Below the pieces are notes generated by a model that was not told the DNA's origin, did no database searches, and saw nothing but the letters and a program-made list of their open reading frames with translations. From Comamonadaceae bacterium (GTDB lineage Bacteria; Pseudomonadota; Gammaproteobacteria; Burkholderiales; Burkholderiaceae_C): a stretch of 64,000 nt of DNA. Shown here piece by piece: positions 58,502 through 64,000 of this stretch. Positions within the stretch are counted from its first letter, which is position 1. Each line of letters begins with the position of its first letter. The stretch lies in the NCBI GenBank assembly GCA_009996515.1, contig JAACZV010000007.1, positions 126,017-190,016 of the forward strand, read 5' to 3'. A program made the position numbers and the translations under genes.

Positions 58502-59149
58502 TCAACCGCCGAGCCCGCCCTCGATCAACCCTCGTCTCAGCGCCAGATGCGCCATCGCCGCCGCGCTGGCCAGCCCCAGCTTGTCGCGGATCTGGGTCTG
58601 CAGGTTGGACACGGTCTTGGGGCTGAGGTGCAGCGTGCCGGCGCAGTCCGCCGGCGTCAGGCCCCGGGCCAGCAGGCGGAAGACTTCGAACTCGCGGTCG
58701 CTCAGCGCCTCCAGCCCGTCGGGGTCGCCCTGAGGCGGCAGCGGCTGCAGCCAATGCGCCGGCAGCGAGGCGCACAGGTGGCGCCGGCCGGCCATCACGC
58801 GCGCAGCGGCGTCCAGCAACTCCTGCGGCGCGCTGCTCTTGCTGACGTAGCCGCGCGCGCCCATCGCGAACGCCCGCCTCACCATGGCCTCGCCCTCGTG
58901 CATGCTGAGCACCAGCACGCGCGCGCCGGCGTCGCGCTCCAGCAACTGGCGCAGCAGCTCCAGGCCGCCGCGGCCGGGCAGGCCCAGGTCGGTGATGGTC
59001 AGCTCAGGTCTGTGCTCGCGGTGCAGGTCTAGCGCCTCGTCCACCGAGCCGGCCTGGGCGACGACGCGCCAGTCGCCGTCCAGCTCCAGCAGGCGCTGGT
59101 AGCCGGCGCGCACCACCGGGTGGTCGTCCACCAGCAGCAGCCGCGTCAT
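58502..59149 (-). CDS. NarL/FixJ-family response regulator
   Basis: A 215-residue two-component regulator. The receiver has the acidic pair D8-D9, phosphoacceptor Asp54 (TITDLGLPGRGG) and Lys in YVSKSSAP; the C-terminal LuxR-type HTH reads LSDREFEVFRLLARGLTPAD and LSPKTVSNLQTQIRDKLGL. Start at MTRLLLVDD overlaps the kinase stop by four bases (ATGA). Last gene of the pqqB-led operon; regulators of this family (ExaE/AgmR/ErbR) control PQQ alcohol oxidation in pseudomonads, a parallel drawn from knowledge of those systems. Confidence 0.92.
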   Translation of the reverse strand: MTRLLLVDDHPVVRAGYQRLLELDGDWRVVAQAGSVDEALDLHREHRPELTITDLGLPGRGGLELLRQLLERDAGARVLVLSMHEGEAMVRRAFAMGARGYVSKSSAPQELLDAAARVMAGRRHLCASLPAHWLQPLPPQGDPDGLEALSDREFEVFRLLARGLTPADCAGTLHLSPKTVSNLQTQIRDKLGLASAAAMAHLALRRGLIEGGLGG

Positions 59150-60009
59150 GGCCGCGCCCCCGCCGGCAGCGGCAGCCACAGCTCGACCCGCGTGCCCTGG
59201 CCCGGCATGCCGTGCACCTGCAGGCGGCCGCCCAGCATCGCGGCGCGCTCGCGGGCGCCCAGCAGGCCCAGGCCGGCGGTCTCGGCCCCGGCGTCAAAAC
59301 CCAGGCCGTCGTCCTGCACGCTCAACTGCACGGCGTCCGGCAGGGCCATGAGCTGCACCTCCACCGCCGTGGCCTGGGCGTGGCGCAGCGCGTTGGACAG
59401 CGCCTCCTGCGCAATGCGGTAGAGGGCCATGTCCAGGTCCTCGCCGAAGCTGGCGGCCGCGGCCACGTCGGTGCGCAGGCGGCAGACCGGCCAGGCGCGC
59501 TGGGCGCACAGCCGCTGCAGCGCGGCGCTCAGGCCCAGCGCGTCGAGGTCGGCCGGGCGCAGCTGGCGCAGCAGCCGGCGCACCGCCTGCTGCAGGCTCT
59601 CGGCGCTGGCCGCGGCGCGCTGCGCGGCGGCCTGGGCCTCGGCCAGCGCCGTGCAACGCCCGGCCACGGCGGCCTCGACGCGGATGGCCGTGCAGTGCTG
59701 CGCCAGCTCGTCGTGCAGCTCGCGCGCCAGCGCGGCACGCTCGCGCTCCTGCACCTGGATGAGCTGGCGGGCCAGCTCGCGGTTGCGCCGCAGCAGCGCC
59801 GCGGCCTCGCGGTGACGGCGCCAGGCCATCCAGGCCAGGCCCAGCGCCAGCACGGTCAGCGCCAGCGGCAGCTCATCCACCTGCCAGGCCTCGTAGCGGT
59901 CGAGGGTCGCGCTCAGCCGCTCCTGCCACTGGCCCAGGCTGCCCAGCATGAAGACGGCCAGCGCGGCCGCGCCTATCCACAGCAGCTCGCGGCGCGGCTG
60001 CAGCTTCAC
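59146..60009 (-). CDS. Sensor histidine kinase, HisKA_3 (NarX/DegS) type
   Basis: A 287-residue membrane kinase. Two hydrophobic helices (about residues 9-26 and 46-64) flank a short periplasmic loop; the phosphoacceptor His99 is in ALARELHDELAQHCTAIR and the HATPase domain contains EALSNALRHAQAT and DDGLGFDAG plus GLGLLGARERAAML. I use a GTG start because it overlaps the TGA of the preceding gene (GTGA) and begins the hydrophobic region; longer readings run through that gene out of frame. Its partner is the response regulator that follows. Confidence 0.9.
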   Translation of the reverse strand: MKLQPRRELLWIGAAALAVFMLGSLGQWQERLSATLDRYEAWQVDELPLALTVLALGLAWMAWRRHREAAALLRRNRELARQLIQVQERERAALARELHDELAQHCTAIRVEAAVAGRCTALAEAQAAAQRAAASAESLQQAVRRLLRQLRPADLDALGLSAALQRLCAQRAWPVCRLRTDVAAAASFGEDLDMALYRIAQEALSNALRHAQATAVEVQLMALPDAVQLSVQDDGLGFDAGAETAGLGLLGARERAAMLGGRLQVHGMPGQGTRVELWLPLPAGARP

Positions 60010-60872
60010 TGCCAGGCCTCCAGCTCCAGCGTGCGCGAGCCGCCCACCAGCATGGGCGAGGTGGACGGCTCGCTGCGCTCCAGCTTCACCAGGCCCACGC
60101 TGCGGCAGTACCACTCCAGGCTGGTCAGCGGCTGGTCCTTGAAGCCGCTGATGGGGTCCACGAAGACCCGCACCGTCGCGCTGCCGCGAACGCGCAGGCA
60201 GGGCGAGAAGCTGCCGGCCGCCACCTTCACCTCGTCGGCCACGGCCTCGATGGTGTAGGTCATGGGGATGCTGGGGTGGCTGTGCTTGAGCTCGCGCGGG
60301 TACTCGTGCGTGCGCATCAGCAGGTAGGTGGTGGTGGGCGCCTGCCACTGCGTGCCCACCGCGAACGGCGCCTTCAGCACGAAGCGGCCCGGCGCGTCGG
60401 CCACGGGGTCGACCTGCATGTCGCTCTTGCTGGCCACGCGCCGTATGCCCGCCTCGTCGGCGCGCAGCCAGTAGCTGATGCCGCTGTCGCTGCGCCGCAC
60501 CCAGGCGGGCTTGTCGTCCAGCACCAGCGTCTCGCGGCCCAGCGTGCGCAGCGTCAGGGTCTCGCGCTCGGCGGTGTCGGCGCCACTGAGCGTGGTGACG
60601 CGGTAGGTCCAGCGATGGCCCTCGGCAAGCGGGAACCAGGCTTCGTGGCCGGCATCGGGCGAGCGGCCGCAGCCGGCCAGGCCGACGAGAAGGGCGAGCA
60701 GTCCACCGCGTACGAGGGCGGGGTACTTCGGGCCGAGCGCCGGGCCGCTCCCAAGCCGGCCCGTTGGGCGATGTGATCGCGGCTCGAAGCCGCGAGCATC
60801 GCCGTCCCCTCGGGGGACCGACCGGGATTGCCCGCGTTCAGCGGGGCAAGACTGGGCGAGGGGCGTCATCAT
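60006..60872 (-). CDS. Putative periplasmic lipoprotein with a repeat-encoded N-terminal extension
   Basis: An open frame of 288 codons. The recognisable product begins around LVRGGLLALLVGLAGCGRS, a lipoprotein signal with lipobox LAGC, followed by a beta-rich domain (HEAWFPLAEGHRWTYRVTTL, then CLRVRGSATVRVFVDP). No ATG, GTG or TTG lies just ahead of the signal; the only good start is the ATG at 60872, overlapping the stop of the upstream gene, which would add about 50 residues encoded by a dispersed repeat. Either the repeat has separated the start from the gene or a rare codon is used. Function unknown. Confidence 0.65.
   Translation of the reverse strand: MMTPLAQSCPAERGQSRSVPRGDGDARGFEPRSHRPTGRLGSGPALGPKYPALVRGGLLALLVGLAGCGRSPDAGHEAWFPLAEGHRWTYRVTTLSGADTAERETLTLRTLGRETLVLDDKPAWVRRSDSGISYWLRADEAGIRRVASKSDMQVDPVADAPGRFVLKAPFAVGTQWQAPTTTYLLMRTHEYPRELKHSHPSIPMTYTIEAVADEVKVAAGSFSPCLRVRGSATVRVFVDPISGFKDQPLTSLEWYCRSVGLVKLERSEPSTSPMLVGGSRTLELEAWQ
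60727..60865 (+). repeat. Dispersed intergenic repeat, family 2, copy 2
   Basis: Second copy of the 139-bp repeat at 40253-40391, same orientation. It sits inside the 5' end of the lipoprotein gene, in a frame without stops on the minus strand, between the coupled start codon and the lipoprotein signal. Confidence 0.85.
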
Positions 60873-61360
60873 TTTTCGGGCAGTTGCGGCAAGGGCATGT
60901 CGCGCAGCTTGACCTGCTGCTCGTCGTTGCCGGGCCGCAGCCACGACAAGCCCTTGCGCGGCTTGGCCTCGGCGGTGCCGAGCTGGCTGATGCCGTTGCG
61001 CACCTTCTTCAGGCCCTCGTTGAGCAGGCCGTGCAAGTCCTTGCTGTAGGGCAGCTGGTAGGCGCGCGGCTGTGCGGCGGGGCGGCCCTCCTCCACCGCG
61101 TTGACCCACACGTAGAGCGCGCCCTCGCGCCGCGGCGCGGGCTCCTCGATGACGGCGGCCAGCAGCACGAAGCGCTCGGGCAGCGGGTCGCCGCTGGGCC
61201 AGCCCCACAGCGTGTGGATGGCCCCCTCGGCGTAGAAGTAGAAGCCGCTCACCGCCACCACCAGCAGGCCGCGCAGCCAGGCGGGCCAGCGGGATTGCAG
61301 CAGGGCGAGCAGGCATAGCAGCAGCAGCGCGGCGAAGCTCAGGATGATGGGCAGGGTCAT
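60869..61360 (-). CDS. Hypothetical membrane protein of the pqqB-led operon
   Basis: A 163-residue protein with two N-terminal hydrophobic helices (about residues 3-22 and 28-45) and a soluble C-terminal region (FVLLAAVIEEPAPRREGALYVWV) probably on the periplasmic side. Not recognised. Its stop overlaps the open frame of the next gene, and it starts six bases after the ExbD-like gene, so it belongs to the same unit and may work with the proton-channel-like pair. Confidence 0.7.
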   Translation of the reverse strand: MTLPIILSFAALLLLCLLALLQSRWPAWLRGLLVVAVSGFYFYAEGAIHTLWGWPSGDPLPERFVLLAAVIEEPAPRREGALYVWVNAVEEGRPAAQPRAYQLPYSKDLHGLLNEGLKKVRNGISQLGTAEAKPRKGLSWLRPGNDEQQVKLRDMPLPQLPEK

Positions 61361-61366
61361 GACGTT

Positions 61367-61978
61367 TCAGGGCCTTTGCATCAGGCTCTTGGGCAGGGTG
61401 TTGACGTTGACCACGCTGCCGTCGGGCAGCAGCGTGAAGCGCACGGCCGTGGCCTCGTCGCCCTGGCGGGCGAGCGAGACCGTGCCGTGGAAGACGACGT
61501 CCGCGCGCGGGTTGACCTTGATGACCGACACGGTCACCGGCACCGGCTGGCCGTCGTGGGACTGGTAGTACTGGGCGTTGACGACGAACTCGCCGGGCAC
61601 GATGCCGCGGATGCTCACCACCTCCTGGCGGAAGGGGCTCTGGATCTTCTGGCCGTTGATGATGGTGGAGGCATTGCCCTCGCCGCGGTCGTCGCGGTCC
61701 AGGTACATCAGCCCGGCCTCGCGCTGGCGGAACCACACCAGGTTGCCGCCCGGGTCCTGCACCCAGGTGTCGATGTCGTCGGGGCTGTTGTCGGGCCAGC
61801 TCAGGTTGATCAGGTACTCGGCCTTGGACGGCACGTCGCCCGCCTTGGTGGCCCGCGGGTTCATGGCCAGCAGCGCGACGATGAAGCAGAAGACGAAGCC
61901 GATCAGCAGGTTGAACAGCATGTCGTAGAAGGGGTCGACCTCGGCCTCCCGTGAGCCACGACGGCGCATGCGGGCCAT
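61367..61978 (-). CDS. ExbD/MotB-like single-pass membrane protein
   Basis: A 203-residue protein with a short basic cytosolic N-terminus (MARMRRRGSREAEVDPFYDM) and one membrane helix (about residues 21-40, LFNLLIGFVFCFIVALLAMN), preceded by Asp residues as in the ExbD/TolR/MotB proton-channel partner. The periplasmic part contains INLSWPDNSPDDIDTWVQDP, a beta domain not like ExbD or OmpA, so the load it works on is different. The preceding gene, one base away, encodes a MotA/ExbB-like channel protein. Confidence 0.75.
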   Translation of the reverse strand: MARMRRRGSREAEVDPFYDMLFNLLIGFVFCFIVALLAMNPRATKAGDVPSKAEYLINLSWPDNSPDDIDTWVQDPGGNLVWFRQREAGLMYLDRDDRGEGNASTIINGQKIQSPFRQEVVSIRGIVPGEFVVNAQYYQSHDGQPVPVTVSVIKVNPRADVVFHGTVSLARQGDEATAVRFTLLPDGSVVNVNTLPKSLMQRP

Positions 61979-61979
61979 G

Positions 61980-62633
61980 TCAGTCGGCTCCGTGCGCCGC
62001 GATGGCGTTGCGCTGGATGTCGGCGACCAAGGCGTCGGCGTAGCGATCCAGGCGCGTGAGCTGCAGGCCCAGCAGGATGTTGCCCACCAGGCCCACCATG
62101 GTCGTCAGCAGCGCCACGCCCAGGCCGCCGGTCAGGCTGCGCAGCAGGTCCTGCGACTGCGAGGGATCGAAGCTCTGCAGCTTGCCCAGCGACAGCGCCA
62201 GCATGGAGAAGCCGATGACCTTGCCCAGCAGGCCGAGCTTGAGCTGGATGCCGTTGACCCACCAGGCCGTGCCGTGCGGGCCATGGCTGTGCTCCAGCAG
62301 CAGGTCGGCGGCGGTGCCGGCGTCATGCCGCAGCGCGGCCGCGTAGTCCTCGGCCCAGCTGCGTTCGCCGGCCCGCGGCGCGGCCAGCAGCAGGCGCTGG
62401 CGCTGCAGCTCGCGCGAGCGCTGGCCGCACCACAGCGTCGCGCACAGGAAGACGGCGATGATGACCAGCGTCAGCCCCGTGGGGTCGGCGCCCAGCAGCA
62501 GCGCCCAGACGCCCTTGAGGCCCAGCAGCCAGGTGCAGAAGGCGAAGGCGCCGCACAGCGTCAGCCATTCCAGCCACAGCGGCTCGATCTGGCGCGGTTG
62601 GGCAGCGGAACGGGTGAAGGGCAGCGCGTTCAA
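61980..62633 (-). CDS. MotA/TolQ/ExbB-like proton channel protein
   Basis: A 217-residue inner-membrane protein. Two hydrophobic segments near the N-terminus (about residues 25-65) and a C-terminal pair around LGLLGKVIGFSMLALSLGKL and GGLGVALLTTMVGLVGNILL, the latter a good match to the MotA/ExbB signature. No ATG is available; the TTG start overlaps the pqqB stop (TTGA), which argues for coupled translation. It pairs with the downstream ExbD-like protein. Confidence 0.78.
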   Translation of the reverse strand: MNALPFTRSAAQPRQIEPLWLEWLTLCGAFAFCTWLLGLKGVWALLLGADPTGLTLVIIAVFLCATLWCGQRSRELQRQRLLLAAPRAGERSWAEDYAAALRHDAGTAADLLLEHSHGPHGTAWWVNGIQLKLGLLGKVIGFSMLALSLGKLQSFDPSQSQDLLRSLTGGLGVALLTTMVGLVGNILLGLQLTRLDRYADALVADIQRNAIAAHGAD

Positions 62634-63565
62634 AGTTCTATCTCCATGCCGTCGTGCGCAACCTCTATGCCCTGTTCCGCCAGCTCGCGGCGCTGGGGCC
62701 CGCGGCGGTCGAGGATGGGGTTGCTGTGGTGGATGTGGGTGAGCACCTTGCGCGGCGCGCCGCTGGCGCGCAGCACGTCGATCATTCCGGGCCGCTCGCC
62801 GTGGCGCAGCTGCGGCAGGTGGCCCTTGTCGCTGGCGCTCTGCGTGCCCACGCCGGCCTCCTGCAGGCCGTGCTCGGTCCAGAAGCTGCCGTCGACGATG
62901 ACGCAGTCCGCCCCGCGCATGCAGGCCAGCTCGTCCTCGCCCACGCCGGCCAGCGCGGGCGACAGGAACAGCCGCCGGCCGCTGCGCAAGTCCTGCACCT
63001 GCAGCGCGACGCACTCGCCCGCGGCCTCGCTGCGCATGCGCGCGTGCCGCGGCGTGCGCGCCGGCACGGCCATGGCGGCGAAGCTCAGGCCCGGGAAGCC
63101 CGGGATCTCGAAGGCCGCGCTGCGCGCGTCGCCGGCAATGGGCAGCATGCGCCAGCGCACGCGGCAGTAGCTCTCCAGCACATGCAGCAGCGGCAGCTCG
63201 GCCGTCAGGTCCTCGAACACCAGCGGCGTCGCATAGACCTCCAGCTCGCGGCTCTCGCGCAGGCTCAGCAGGCCCGCGACGTGATGCAGCCGCGAGTCCA
63301 GCAGCACGACGGCGCGTATCGGTGTGTCGCCGGGCTGGCCCGGCTGCAGCGCCGGCGTGGCGCGGATCTGCTGCGGCAGGTCGGGGCTGGCGTTGATGAG
63401 CAGCCAGCCCTCGCCGGGCCGGCCGTCCTGCGAGATCGCGATGGAGCTCTGCGTGCGCGCGCTCGCATCGAGCTCGCCGCGGCGCCAGGCGCTGCACAGC
63501 CGGCAGTGGCAGTTCCACAGCGGAAAGCCGCCGCCCGCGCCGGAGCCCAGCACGCGCAGCTTCAT
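62630..63565 (-). CDS. pqqB: PqqB-type metallo-beta-lactamase-fold protein
   Basis: A 311-residue protein of the PqqB family, opening MKLRVLGSGAGGGFPLWNCH with the Cys cluster NCHCRLC that binds zinc; other segments are NASPDLPQQIRATP, LLDSRLHHVAGLLSLRE, VIVDGSFW and LTHIHHSNPIL. PqqB acts late in PQQ formation, probably on the PqqA-derived dipeptide or in handling of PQQ. Here no pqqA, pqqC, pqqD or pqqE gene is near; instead it heads an operon with an ExbB/ExbD-like pair and a two-component system, behind a sigma-54-type promoter. Confidence 0.9.
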   Translation of the reverse strand: MKLRVLGSGAGGGFPLWNCHCRLCSAWRRGELDASARTQSSIAISQDGRPGEGWLLINASPDLPQQIRATPALQPGQPGDTPIRAVVLLDSRLHHVAGLLSLRESRELEVYATPLVFEDLTAELPLLHVLESYCRVRWRMLPIAGDARSAAFEIPGFPGLSFAAMAVPARTPRHARMRSEAAGECVALQVQDLRSGRRLFLSPALAGVGEDELACMRGADCVIVDGSFWTEHGLQEAGVGTQSASDKGHLPQLRHGERPGMIDVLRASGAPRKVLTHIHHSNPILDRRGPQRRELAEQGIEVAHDGMEIEL

Positions 63566-63629
63566 GGACGGCCCCGCAAGGAAAGAAGGGACATGGGAGC
63601 AAAGGAGTCGGGTCGATGAGGGCGACCCG

Positions 63630-63645
63630 TGCAAGACGCGTGCCT
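63630..63645 (-). promoter_or_regulatory. Sigma-54 -24/-12 element of the pqqB operon
   Basis: On the minus strand the site reads (A)GGCACGCGTCTTGCA, matching TGGCACG-N4-TTGCA except for the first base. It lies 64 bp ahead of the pqqB ATG and directly after the terminator of the upstream Fis-type gene. Confidence 0.7.
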
Positions 63646-63648
63646 TGC

Positions 63649-63685
63649 AAAAAACCCCGGCAGGCCCCCGTCCATCAGGGTTTTT
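63649..63685 (-). terminator. Intrinsic terminator after the sigma-54 activator gene
   Basis: On the minus strand AAAACCC pairs with GGGGTTTT around a GC-rich loop, ending in six T. It separates the activator gene from the pqqB operon. A second GC-rich inverted repeat (GCCGGCCC/GGGCCGGC) lies a little upstream near 63712-63741. Confidence 0.7.
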
Positions 63686-63769
63686 GCTCCAGATCGGCAC
63701 AGCGCGTTGCGCCGGCCCCTGGGGAAAGTCCCGGGCCGGCGCTGCGGCCCGGGCGCAACGCTCAGGCGC

Positions 63770-64000
63770 TCACTGCGGGCGTTCGCCCGTGTTCCAGCGC
63801 AGCTTGCGGTAGATGGTGTTGCGGCTGATGCCCAGCTGCTTGGAGGCCAGCGAGATGTTGCCGCCCACCGCGTCCAGCGTGGCGCGGATCATGTCGATCT
63901 CGGCCTGCTCCAGCGTGCGCGCCGCGGCGGGCTCGGCCGCCGCGAAGGCCGGCGGCGGGGCCGACATCGCGGGCGGCGCCTCGTAGGCCGGCCAGGCCGG
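63770..64000 (-). CDS. C-terminal end of a sigma-54-dependent activator (AcoR-like), 5' part beyond window
   Basis: About 76 codons of a gene entering from the right edge. The visible part is an Ala/Pro-rich linker followed by a Fis-type helix-turn-helix, DAVGGNISLASKQLGISRNT then IYRKLRW, the ending of AcoR-type sigma-54 activators (GAF-AAA+-Fis). The AAA+ domain itself is outside the window, so the class is inferred from the HTH, its linker and the three sigma-54-type promoters nearby. Confidence 0.85.
   Translation of the reverse strand, partial: PAWPAYEAPPAMSAPPPAFAAAEPAAARTLEQAEIDMIRATLDAVGGNISLASKQLGISRNTIYRKLRWNTGERPQ

Noticed and set aside
63566..63769. A pqqA gene upstream of pqqB
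   Set aside because: I read the gap on both strands for a short frame with the Glu-x-x-x-Tyr core and found none.

Overview
The window is about 70% GC, densely packed, with many ATGA/TGATG stop-start overlaps. The gene families (surA-lptD, metX-metW, a MetXS-type transferase, coxSLM, XdhC, MNIO/DUF692 bufferin genes, a PQQ alcohol dehydrogenase with a HiPIP, ExaC/AcoD aldehyde dehydrogenase with DUF779) point to a chromosome of a Burkholderiales beta-proteobacterium, most like the Rubrivivax/Roseateles/Leptothrix group. That placement is inferred from gene content; no rRNA or tRNA gene was seen.

Left part (1-21.4 kb): outer-membrane biogenesis (surA partial, lptD) diverges from a truncated amgK-like gene. 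Then come a small operon with a toxin/antitoxin-like pair and a LysR regulator, an M20 peptidase, a membrane diguanylate cyclase, a secreted lysine-rich peptide, metX-metW, a chemoreceptor, sppA, a GltB-like FMN protein, a GST, yjgN with an M48 protease, and purB.

Middle part (21.4-47.8 kb): GNAT, a PAS-PAS-GGDEF-EAL protein overlapping pyrF, a hybrid histidine kinase, a queuosine-precursor transporter, a TonB-dependent receptor followed by an S9 peptidase, an esterase-like pseudoenzyme, a coxS-coxL-coxM molybdenum hydroxylase operon divergent from xdhC, two GSTs, an amidase-peroxiredoxin pair, and a bufABC copper-RiPP (bufferin) operon.

Right part (48-64 kb): a murQ-ampG-like-nagX-like-GHL10 cell-wall recycling operon, then an alcohol-oxidation region. 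This has aldehyde dehydrogenase (-) and PQQ alcohol dehydrogenase plus HiPIP (+) diverging from one intergenic region that carries a sigma-54 type -24/-12 element on each strand. A seven-gene operon (pqqB, MotA/ExbB-like, ExbD-like, a membrane protein, a putative lipoprotein, sensor kinase, LuxR-type regulator) begins behind a third such element, and the gene just upstream of it, cut by the window edge, encodes the Fis-type end of a sigma-54 activator. Together they look like one sigma-54 regulon for periplasmic alcohol oxidation. Between its two halves lies a lower-GC gene bounded by a GTTAGGC core and an attC-like site, i.e. a solitary integron-style cassette, encoding a two-helix membrane protein with a possible PD-(D/E)XK nuclease core.

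Two families of dispersed intergenic repeats occur twice each (21.4/38.6 kb and 40.3/60.8 kb); both have invaded coding ends.
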